NCBI RefSeq assembly: GCF_030052815.1
Contig: NC_079498.1
Location: 69,674,992-69,738,991, forward strand
DNA length: 64,000 nucleotides
Reading direction: 5' to 3'
DNA from: Hevea brasiliensis
Taxonomy: Eukaryota; Streptophyta; Magnoliopsida; Malpighiales; Euphorbiaceae
Shown here: piece after piece, positions 12,071 to 21,633 of the stretch
Layout of the letters: each line of letters begins with the position of its first letter
Position numbering within the stretch: position 1 is the first letter of the stretch
Made by a program: the position numbers and the translations under genes
The notes under the pieces: model-generated
Told to the model about the DNA's origin: nothing
The model's database searches: none
The model's input: only the letters and a program-made list of their open reading frames with translations

Positions 12071-12640
12071 ATGGATCCTGCTTTTCAAAGAGCAGTTGAT
12101 GAAGAGGTGGAGAGTCGTGCTCCACCAAGAGCTGAATATGGAAGCAGGGGAGAATTTGCTCCACCAGCAACTGAGGCACATTCCCAACCTCAGTTTGCAT
12201 TATTTCAGCAAATGACCAAATTTTACCGGCAAATGATGGGGGCAATTCCACCACCACAACCACAGCCACAACCTCCACCAGCACCACAGAAGTCCCATGT
12301 AGAGAAACCACAAAAACATTGAGCTGCGGATTTCTTTGGTAAGAAGGAGGATGATCCCATGACAGCTGAAAACTGGTTGGATAGAGCAGTCAGAGTGTTG
12401 AAATAGTTTCATTGCACCCCCGAGCAGAACCTAGAGGGTGTTGTGTCCCTATTTCAAGATGATGCATACTAGTGGTGGGACACAGTAACCAGTGAGGTGC
12501 AATCGGATCAAATCACCTAGGATTACTTCTTTACAGAGTTCAGGAAGAAGTATGTCACTAAAGTGTATTTAGAAGAGAGAAGAAGAGAATCTATCAGTCT
12601 GAGACAGAGGCAATTATCATTGGTAGAGTATGAGCGAGAA
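12071..12640 (+). pseudogene. Tekay-like gag fragment, decayed and truncated
   Basis: ATG at 12071 opens 'MDPAFQRAVDEEVESRAPPR', then a Pro/Gln-rich stretch ('PPPQPQPQPPPAPQ'). A TGA at 12320 ends the frame, but the gag capsid region continues in phase: 'FFGKKEDDPMTAENWLDRAV', 'FHCTPEQNLEGVVSLFQDDA', 'WWDTVTSEVQSD', 'DYFFTEFRKKYV', 'SLRQRQLSLVEYERE', interrupted by further stops. These match the plant chromovirus (Tekay/Del) Gag capsid pattern. The nested LTR at 12641 cuts the gene before the zinc knuckle. No product is expected. Confidence 0.8.
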
Positions 12641-13264
12641 TGTCACACCCTACCCCTCCGTAAGGCATAACATGATCCCATAGTATACCTAATGAATTAC
12701 CAACTTCGTCTACTGATAACCCATTAAATACACTATAAGGGATTTTAAAACTTTTCTTACTTCTTTTTACAGTGGTGAGCACTATTGACAGGTGTTAGAA
12801 AAATTTTTAACTGAAGTGAAACCAAATAACACATTTGAAGTATTAATAATTTTTGCAAAAATTTTGGCAGAGTGCCATCTGTATTTTAAATAAAACAGTT
12901 CTTCAAAAACCTGTAAAAAGCACTTCCAATATTTTGTTCAATCCCCAAACTCCAATATCCAATCAACACAATAAGTTTCTCAACATTTGCCAACTCAAAT
13001 CCATAATAATTTTCCAGTGTTTTCAAAAGCTGAGATAAAAGAAATATATCAGAATATTTATAAGCCAAAATAATTTATAAATTTATTTTACAACTTTAAT
13101 GTACAACTTTAATTTACAACTGCTTAAAACCAAGAACAATATATACATATAGTGAACATACATTACAGCACAAAATACAAAATATGGTATACTCAATAAA
13201 CCTAGTGAAATCTCAAAATATAGTACAAGCAGCCTAGTCTGCTGCCCTGTCAGTCTGTCTACCT

Positions 13265-13306
13265 GCGACAGCAATAAAAAGCTATCGCTGAGTAAAATTT
13301 ACTCAG
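13265..13306 (-). other. Tandem hairpin module in LTR (subfamily A)
   Basis: GCGACAGC-aataaaaa-GCTATCGC (13265-13288) pairs over 8 bp with one G-U in RNA. It abuts CTGAGTAAAATTTACTCAG (13288-13306), a 19-nt palindrome with 9-bp arms. The sense strand is minus. Confidence 0.7.
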
Positions 13307-13418
13307 TGGTGCACAATAACAATTTGAAATGCGATATATAAAACTTTTATTCACAATTTACAAATCAAATAATTTACAATTCCATCTCACAATTTACAAA
13401 GTTTATATAACACAAATT

Positions 13419-13607
13419 TGATCAAACAATTGAATAATACAGTTTTACCAATCAATGACACCATTTGATTAAATAACTGAATAACACAGTTTTGCCAATC
13501 AATAACACAATTTGATCAAATAACTAAATAACACGGTGTTGCCAATCAATAACACAATTTGATTAAATAACTGAATAACACAGTTTTGCCAATCAATAAC
13601 ACAACTT
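13419..13607. repeat. 47-bp tandem repeat, four copies, in subfamily A LTR
   Basis: Units start at 13419, 13466, 13513 and 13560, each opening TGAT(C/T)AAA and holding 'CCAATCAATAACACAA'. The spacing is exactly 47 bp. The same array is present in the partner LTR at 18988. Confidence 0.88.
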
Positions 13608-16401
13608 AGGTCATGACACAACTTTTCTGAACATGCCGTGTGTACATCACGACAAGGCACACTCACCCCACTAATCAAAATCAATGAGGGAGGAAGCTAG
13701 CTAGATAATGAGAACTCATCCACACTCACCTCAGACTGACAAGTCAAAGAGGGAGGAATATAATCACACTTACCCCATAAATGGAGGAGGAATATAGTAA
13801 TATTGTCATGCCAAGTGTGAATCAAAACAATTCCAAATCACAATATTTAAATATTTTATACAAACCACAAATCATATTTTATCTCAAAATTTCCATTTGC
13901 AAAGTAGACAACACAATAATTTCCAATTAAGATTCCCAAAGCCAAAACTATAAAAAATTATTCATAACTCATTCCTCCAAATAAATTTTTTGGTAAAAGT
14001 AGTGAATATAAAAAGTATTGTGCACAGACCTCTGATATATGCCTCTTGGCCCTGACTCAGTGCTCCTTACACTTCTCAATATCCTTTTCAACTGAAATAC
14101 ACAATTTAAAGTGTTTCAGTACTCAATGAATTTGTTTCTAACAATAAAACCCAATATTTAAATTTTCTTGGTACTATTCCCTTCAATTCATTTCATTAGT
14201 CAACCTATAATGTTGACCCTTGATGCACTCTAAGTGAGTCAATTCTAATGTTACCAATATGTCACATTTTATAGCCCTTTAGTGTTGGTATATGTCACTA
14301 ATTTCATTTCTAAGTGTATTGCATTTTATTGCAATTTATCGGATTTCGGTGTACTATTTTGACCTAGCCGGATGACCTAGTTCCCTCAGTTTTCGGGTTC
14401 CGGTCCAAACTACAAACTTGTAGGTCTATGTCTTATAGTACGCGAAGCAAAATTTCAGGTCATTCTGAGTTGTATAGACCAAGATATGGTCAATTTACCA
14501 ATGTTGGACAGAATGCACTAAAATGGTAGGCTTAGTTCACTTTTGGTTCGTCCAGTTTTGGTACCTGAACTTATGCAAGCTATTTGGCATGATGTTGGCC
14601 ATTTTTGGGCTTTGGTGTCTTCGTAAGAATTGTAGATATATGTCTAAACTATTCATGGTAAAAATTTCAGATCATTTGGACCTGTTTTGAGTAAGTTATG
14701 GTCAAAACACTAACTGCTGCTCAAATAGTCAATTTTCAGGCTTTCAAGTCACTAATCCGGATTTGGTCATTTTTCAAGTTACCTTCTAGGCAGAATTTAG
14801 GTAATATTTCTACATAAAAGTTGGCCTATTTGGTGTCTAGTTTCACCCTCCATTGGCCTCATACCAATTGGGTTCACAGTTTAGCACTTATGACCTAATT
14901 TAGGTACTGCCATCAATACATAACTTGCACAAAACACTTACACTTCCAATTTGATATTCCTTCTGCTCCTCATTACTTCAATATTCAATTAATGGCACTT
15001 CCATATATATATTGTACACAATTCCAGCAAGCATATTGGGCAGAAAACTCAAGTGCTCAATGCACACAATTCACCATTCAAGCTCAACATTCACTTCCAC
15101 CAAAATTCAACATATGTCAATATCAATATTACACATACTCTTCAATATACTCATACTTCAATATCACTTACACATGCTGCCCACAATTTAACACTATCAT
15201 ATTTCATTAATAAACTTCATATTCACACACAAATTCATGATATTATAGGCTGCCAAATATGACAGTTTGCCAAAGCATCAAGGTCCCATTTCAAACCCTT
15301 AATTCAAGCACTAACATGCATATACTTGGATATTAACCTACTACAACTTTTATTTGAGTTAATCAATCTTAATTCCTATCCAATACATATAAGAATAAGT
15401 CACTAATCCTGCATTTCCATGGCTACCAAAATTACGATTCACCAATACTCATCATTTCCTCAATTTTTCTTAGCAATTCAACTTACCCAAAGCTCAACAC
15501 AGGGATTATTGAAGGAAAATGGAAAGATTAAGCACTAACCTCAACTTGAGCTTGAAAAATCCTTGAAATTTCCTCTCCTTTTTGCTGCCTATAGGTTGCC
15601 CATGGTGTGAGGATCATTTTTCATGAAGGAAGCTTGAAGAAATAATGGCTTGATCATGGAGAACTTGAGCTCATGCATGAAACGGCCATGGTGAATTTGG
15701 GAGGATTTCATTTTGGCCATGGATGAAAGCTTGAAGAAAATGAGATGGTTTAGCGGAACAATCTGTCCCAATTACTTATATAGGTGGCTCAAGATGAGAG
15801 TTAGTGGAGCACTTAGGAATAATTTAATAGTTATTTATTTAAAGTTTCCAATTTTTGCAATTTGGCCACCACACTTTCACTATTTACATAATGTATCTCC
15901 TTTTAATTTTTCATGACATTTTCAAAGTGTAATATCATTTATTTTTAATGGAAATTTAGGTCAAAAGGAAACTCGGGATGTCAAATGACCACAATGCCCC
16001 TATTCGGGTTGCATTCTCAATTTTTCGGTGATACCGAGTTTTGTCGTTTTCTCGTTTTTCTTTGTACTAATTAATTAATTTTTCTTTGATATTTCTAATG
16101 ACATTTATACTTCAATAGATGTTCATTTAAGTCTTAAAAATATTTTCCAGGGTTCACCACGGTCCAGGGCTAGTCAACGATCCACGCCGTAACTTCTCGG
16201 TGCGGTCACCCATCGCTATGGTTTTCAACTCGTTTAACTTGTTTTCATTTCATTGATATTATTTTTCTTTTATTTTTCTTGTATTTTATTATTTTATGTC
16301 TCCTCACTAATATTTAAATGTAGTTCTGGGCATCCTAGCTGTCTGGATAGACACTGGTCACCGGAACAGTAGAACGCACTACCAAACATAGGGGTGTTAC
16401 A

Positions 16402-16418
16402 ATTCTCCCCCCTTTAAA
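16402..16418 (-). other. Polypurine tract of the pol-less Tekay-like element
   Basis: The minus strand reads TTTAAAGGGGGGAGAAT directly before the LTR start TGTAACACCC. It is the plus-strand primer site, and marks the 3' LTR boundary and minus orientation. Confidence 0.85.
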
Positions 16419-17385
16419 ATAAATTTCGTCCATGAAATTTTACCCAATAGCCATCTTACAATAGTCATACGTTTATTTTCTCCTTTCTATATGATCGTAT
16501 AATCCTCTTTCCTCTGAATTTGTGTAAGACTTTTAATAATCTAATATAACATTTACTTTGTTTATACAACACTAATCTTTTCATACTATCATTCTGTCTA
16601 ATATTTCGATTCATGTTCCCTTCTTGAATGACCATTATGGTCGTATTAGAATTACTTATCTAATCATGGGTCCTTTGACCCTTCTAGTCAACAATCTTAC
16701 TCACATTCGTAACATTTTTGTTATATCTGAACCAACAGTTCAAATTTTTTTTACTTCCATAACTCTTTTTGTCTATTAATATTCTAAAATCTACTTCCTT
16801 TTGTACTAAACTATAACCTTTCAATATTCTAACTTTTGAGTTTTAAATCCCTAAGTAGGATTTTCAAACTTATTTCCAACAATAAAATTCTGTCCTGGCA
16901 TAACTATACCAAAACAGATGCCGTTGGCAACTATTCTCATCTTGGTGTACTATCGAGTAGTACGTAGCTCTACATAATAATCTCAAGTCAGTACTGTAAT
17001 CTGTAGCTTACAATACAAACATCAAGAACATTGCATAGTTACTACGATACATTCCAATAGATCAAACTTTCTTATATTTTATCCTTCTTGAATTCACTAA
17101 TATCCAAAACTTATTTTGATTACAATATCCATTGACAATTACTTACTGTAACATCTTTGTTCTCATCTAGAGCAATTCCATTACTGTAACTTACTTTTAG
17201 ATAACTAAAATTTTTTTTATACAAGGGACAGTAGGAAGGTAAACAATACTGGCACTAACATAAAAGTATGTAGAGCCCAGGTCAAACAATACATATATAT
17301 ATCTTAGTTAAAAATTGAGAAAGTACCAGCAACAATGTCAAAAGTCTCAGCCTCTTTTCTCTGTCTCATTTCATAGACTCTGACT
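16419..17385 (-). other. Interior of the pol-less element between gag and PPT, no gene
   Basis: Non-coding AT-rich sequence. A trace of the protease start can be read near 17255-17285 on the minus strand, shifted in frame relative to gag. Nothing resembling RT, RNase H or integrase is seen between there and the polypurine tract, so pol was removed as a block. Confidence 0.65.
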
Positions 17386-18011
17386 GGAGCACTGCCTTGC
17401 TCTGACTGATTCACTGTGCCTTGCTTGCTTGATGGACTACCTCTACTCCTGCCTCTACCTCTGCTAGGTGGTTGTTAACCTCTAGTGACAGGATTCTGAA
17501 CTGGCCCTTCAGTAGTAGTAGGAGGTGGCCCAACTCTACGGGCACTAGTGCAGTCCTTGGCAAAGTGTCCTATGCCTCCACAGTTATAACAAGTTCCTAT
17601 GGCCTTGTAGCATACCCCACCATGATTTCTACCACAAGTTTCACATTGGCGGGAAGGGTAGGAAATTCTAGTTGTTCGACGACTGGACCTTGGTGGTCTC
17701 TGCCTTGATGATCTACCTCTTTTATATCCCTGAGCTCGAGGCTCCTCAAATTCTTTTCTCTTCCCCAAATTACTGTTCGAGCTCTGACCTATAGGTTTCT
17801 CCCTCTTCTCTATTTCACACTACGCTTGTGGGGGTTGGGTTTGTACTTGGGCTTGGGTTGACAGATTATCAACCATTTACTGGGCCATTTGTACAGTAAT
17901 TTGTACAGGTGGGGCTGGTAAAGTCGAGCTTCTGACTCTCTGAGGGGCTCGAGCATCCCCTTGTACCTCAGCCTCTATTGATTGATCAACTGAACGGCCC
18001 CCTTCTTCCAT
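17386..18011 (-). pseudogene. Tekay-like gag remnant with zinc knuckle
   Basis: The ATG at 18011-18009 opens 'MEEGGRSVDQSIEAEVQGD' followed by stops. The open segment 17768-17475 carries a basic stretch ('KRGRSSRQRPPRSSRRTTR') and then 'CETCGRNHGGVCYKAIGTC' plus the CCHC knuckle 'CYNCGGIGHFAKDC' (C-x2-C-x4-H-x4-C), typical of plant chromovirus nucleocapsid. After a TAG the 'SRGRGRSRGSPSSKQG' tail and 'RVYEMRQRKEAETFDIVAGT' follow, the usual bridge to protease. The central capsid domain is largely missing, so the nucleocapsid end is the only conserved part. Confidence 0.8.
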
Positions 18012-18180
18012 AGTCAATTAGAGGATATTACACCTCCTGAACAAATAACATAAGGAGATTTCCTCATGTTAGTGCATATTTATAATGTAATGTACTGTAT
18101 GTATCAAACAATGACATTGAGCAGTTGTACTATGAAGAAAGAATATTCAAATTCCAGGTCAAAACAGAATTTTAAAACTT

Positions 18181-18192
18181 GCTCTGATACCA
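18181..18192 (-). other. Primer binding site of the pol-less element
   Basis: The minus strand reads TGGTATCAGAGC, eight bases inside the LTR end at 18201. Initiator tRNA-Met type. Confidence 0.9.
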
Positions 18193-18200
18193 CTAAAACA

Positions 18201-19820
18201 TGTCACACCCTACCCCTCCGTAAGGCATAACATGATCTCGTAGTATACCTAATGAATTACCAACTTCGTGTACTGATAACCCATTAAATACACTACAAGG
18301 GATTTTAAAACTTTTCTTACTTCTTTTTACAGTGGTGAGCACTATTGACAGGTGTTAGAAAATTTTTTAATTGAAGTGAAATCAAATAACACATTTGAAG
18401 TATTAATAATTTCTATAAAAATTTTGGCAGAGTGCCATCTGTATTTTGAATAAAACAGTTCTTCAAAAACCTGTAAAAAGCACTTCCAATATTTTGTTCA
18501 ATCCTCAAACTCCAATATCCAATCAACACAGTAAGTTTCTCAACATTTGCCAACTCAAGTCCACAATAATTTTCCTGTGTTTTTAAAAGCTGAGATAAAA
18601 GAAATATATCAGAATATTTACAAGCCAAAATAATTTACAAATTTAGTTTACAACTTTAATGTACAACTTTAATGTATAATTTTAATTTATAACTACTCAA
18701 AACCAAGAATAATATATACATATAGTGAACATACATTACAGCACAAAATACAATATATAGTATACTCAATATACCTGGTGAAATCTCAAAATGTAGTACA
18801 AGCAGCCTAGTCTGCTGCCCTGTCAGTCTGTCTACTGACAAAGAATGAAAGCTATCACGAGTAAAATTTACTCAGTGGTGCACAATAACAATTTGAAATG
18901 CGATATATAAAACTTTTATTGACAATTTACAAATCAAATAATTTACAATTCCATCTCACAATTTACAAAGTTCATATAACACAAATTTGATCAAAAAATT
19001 GAATAATACAGTTTTGCTAATCAATGACACCATTTGATCAAATAACTGAATAACATAGTTTTGCCAATCAATAACACAATTTGATCAAATAACTGAATAA
19101 CACGGTGTTGCTAATCAATAACATAATTTGATCAAATAACTGAATAACACAGTTTTACCAATCAATAACACAACTTAGGTCATGACACAAACTTTTCTGA
19201 ACATGCCATGTGTACATCACGACAAGGCACACTCACCCCACTAATCGAAATCAATGAGGGAGGAAGCTAGCTAGATAATGAGAACTCATTCACACTCACC
19301 TCAGACTGACAAGTCAAAGAGGGTGGAATATAATCACACTCACCCCATAAATGGAGGAACATAGTAATATTGTGTGCCAAGTGTGAATCAAAACAATTCC
19401 AAATCACAATATTTAAATATTTCATACAAATCACAAATCATATTTTATCTCAAAATTTCCATTTGCAAAGTAGGCAATACAATAATTTCCAATTAAGATT
19501 CCCAAAGCCAAAACAATAAAAAATTATTCATAACTCATTTCTCCAAATAAATTTTCTGGTAAAAGCAGTGAATATAAAAAGTATTGTGCACAGACCTCTG
19601 ATATATGCCTCTTGGCCCTGACTCAGTGTTCCTTACGCTTCTCAATATCCTTTTCAACTGAAACACACAATTTAAAGTGTTTCAGTACTCAATTAATTCG
19701 TTTCTAATAACAAAATCCATTATTTAAATTTTCATAGTACTATTCCCTTCAATTCATTTCATTAGTCAACCTATAATGTTGACCCTTGATGCACTCTAAG
19801 TGAGTCAATTCTAATGTTAC
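18201..19820 (-). repeat. 5' LTR of the pol-less element, interrupted
   Basis: It starts TGTCACACCC and parallels 12641-14251 of the partner LTR with few differences and one notable change: the first hairpin arm near 18850 has lost bases ('cacgagtaaaatttactcag'). The 47-bp array is at 18988-19176. The match stops at 19820 where a chromovirus LTR begins; the outer half is not recovered to the right. Confidence 0.88.
18988..19176. repeat. 47-bp tandem repeat, four copies, in the partner LTR
   Basis: Units begin at 18988, 19035, 19082 and 19129, matching the array at 13419-13607. Confidence 0.85.
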
Positions 19821-20355
19821 TGATGAGAATCAAGCTACATCCACGCCAAAGGATTTCATCCAAGGTCCAATTACTAGAGCTAGAGCTAAATCACTTCAGA
19901 ATTTAATTTGTGAAATCATAAGGAGCAAGGATTATAAGCTAGAATGGCATGAAGAAAAATATAAAGGATTAAATTTGGTGAAAATTAAGAAGCCAAGAGG
20001 CTATAAATACAAATGTAATGAGAGAGTGGAGGACACACTTTGAATATTAATGAAAGATTGTTTCTGCTCCTTTAGTGAGTAAATTGGTTGTTGCCTTTGT
20101 TCTTGTGAAGCTCATTAACTTGCTGAGATTTCTATCTTGCAAGGTTTAATGTGCATAATATTCTTGGTTTATTCATTCTCCATATGAATTAGGTCAAGAA
20201 TCCAATTTCTGATATTTTCTTTGAATTACACAACAATCTGATTGTGCTGGTTCAAAGAATCAAATTCATACATCTTGATTTGGTGCTTTCCATATTGTTC
20301 ATTTAATTCTTGAATGTGGGTTTTCAAGTTACCAATTGCTTGAAGGTTCACATCA
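19821..20355 (+). repeat. 5' LTR of the chromovirus (535 bp)
   Basis: The ends TGATG...CATCA form a short inverted repeat and the PBS follows four bases later. A TATA-like CTATAAATAC lies at 20001-20010. The partner LTR is absent because of the truncation at about 24944. Confidence 0.82.
20001..20010 (+). promoter_or_regulatory. TATA box of the chromovirus LTR
   Basis: CTATAAATAC about 180 bp into the LTR, in sense orientation, is the most likely core promoter; transcription would then start near 20030-20040. Confidence 0.55.
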
Positions 20356-20359
20356 GTTT

Positions 20360-20371
20360 TGGTATCAGAGC
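20360..20371 (+). other. Primer binding site, initiator tRNA-Met type
   Basis: TGGTATCAGAGC lies four bases after the LTR end, in sense orientation. Confidence 0.9.
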
Positions 20372-20709
20372 AAAGGGACGTCCAAACAAGGTAGATTCTC
20401 TATTTGCTTCTTCTTCTTTGTGTTTATTACCTTCTTCATAGTTGTTGTTTGGCTCTTGGGGTTTAGTTTGACTTGTTTGTTTAAAAATTTGTTTTGTTGA
20501 GTTTGTCTTAGGGTTTTGGGTTAATCAAGCCAAAGCTATTATTCTAGTTATCCATCTTGCTTCCTTCATTTTGATATCAAGCATGAGAGATTATTTGGGT
20601 CATTGAGTTCGACTTACCAATTTGGCCTGAAACTATACCAGCATTATTTGGGTGTGTTTAAGACGTTGGGTGTAAATTTTGGGGGTTGTTTGATATTGTT
20701 TGCTTGCTG

Positions 20710-21146
20710 AACCAAAATTTTGCGGCAGACTCGATCAAATCAAGTTCACATAGCAATAGACCCAAAAATTCCTGAAAATTTACAAGGCATTTATACCCCA
20801 TATCAGTAGTTCCCAAATTAAATTTCAGCTTAAAATTCATCCGTTTGTGTGGGGAACCAAAATTTTACGGCAGACACGATCAAATTAAGTTCACATAGCA
20901 AATCAGCCCAGAAATTCTTGAAAATTTACAGGTTGTTTTTGCCACATTTGAGCTATTCTCAAATTAAATCTCAGCTCAAAATTTAACCGTTTGTGTGGGG
21001 AACAAAATTTTGCGGCAGACAAGATTAAATTTGGTTTACATAGTAAACCTGTCAAGAAAAGCCTAAAATTCTAGCAGCAATTAGTCAGTACTGGATTACA
21101 TTTGCCTTCTCAATTTCAGATCAAAATACACTCGTTTGCTTGGTGA
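20710..21146 (+). repeat. Triple tandem repeat (about 145 bp) in the chromovirus leader
   Basis: Three units begin at 20710, 20855 and 21001 with 'AACCAAAATTTT(G/A)CGGCAGAC' or close variants, and end in 'CCGTTTGTGTGGGG' or 'CTCGTTTGCTTGG'. Spacing is 145 and 146 bp. The third unit is the most diverged. They lie between PBS and gag. Confidence 0.85.
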
Positions 21147-21633
21147 TCCTAAATTTATGCAATTCTTAGTGTATTGTGTGAACTGCTGATAATTGTGATA
21201 AGTTGGTGGCAAACTTGGATATTTAAGCTTGATATCTCTTCTTTAGGTTGTCTCTTTTCTAGCTTACTACTCTTTTATTTTGGTGTCTTCTTTCTTGATT
21301 CCTTATTGCATTACATTTCCATACTTGAGCTTTTCTTTTCTTGATTTGTTGAGTCACATTATTGCTTTTTTACTCGTTTTGATCCGTCACGTTCAAGAAT
21401 TTTATTGTGTGTTAAATTTTTGTGAGTACAGTTTTGGTTTGAGTTACTTGAGTTTGATAAGAACTTGTGGACATAGCCAAGAGAGGTAAAAGGCACAGAG
21501 TGGTGAGTTCATAAAAGGGGAAAAGCCTTATTGAGTTAAACACGAGTGGAGTGTCCCCTGTTGAGTGTAAACATGTAAGGGAGTGAGTGAGGCATTTTCT
21601 TTACACTAACCATTTTCTTGCAGGTCTGAAAAC

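Larger units (their letters stand above)
8859..12640 (+). mobile_element. Tekay-like Ty3/gypsy chromovirus: 5' LTR, PBS and broken gag, cut by a nested element
   Basis: A sense-oriented LTR (8859-11942) is followed by a tRNA-Met primer site and a decayed gag. The sequence is interrupted at 12640/12641 inside gag by another LTR (starting TGTCACACCC). The remaining gag, pol and 3' LTR are not found to the right, probably lost in the deletions that shaped 19.8-28 kb. It begins immediately after an antisense LTR fragment, which it may have entered. Confidence 0.8.
12641..16401 (-). repeat. 3' LTR of the pol-less Tekay-like element (3.76 kb)
   Basis: The plus strand reads TGTCACACCC at 12641 and GGGTGTTACA at 16401. 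The repeat matches 18201-19820 almost base for base, including the 47-bp tandem array. The polypurine tract directly follows at 16402. Open frames inside it are short and unrelated to proteins. Confidence 0.9.
12641..19820 (-). mobile_element. Pol-less Tekay-like element, antisense, with giant LTRs (subfamily A)
   Basis: Minus-strand order: 5' LTR (18201 rightward, cut at 19820), PBS (18192-18181), gag remnant with zinc knuckle (18011 to about 17386), a trace of protease, polypurine tract (16418-16402), 3' LTR (16401-12641). The interior is only about 1.8 kb while each LTR is about 3.76 kb. RT, RNase H and integrase are absent, yet PBS and PPT are both present. It lies in the gag of the sense Tekay-like element (left flank GAGAA). 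The right LTR is interrupted at 19821 by a chromovirus. Confidence 0.85.

Noticed and set aside
18413..18841. Minus-strand frames also present at 12886-13274
   Set aside because: They repeat because both LTRs share the sequence; no domain, non-coding LTR.
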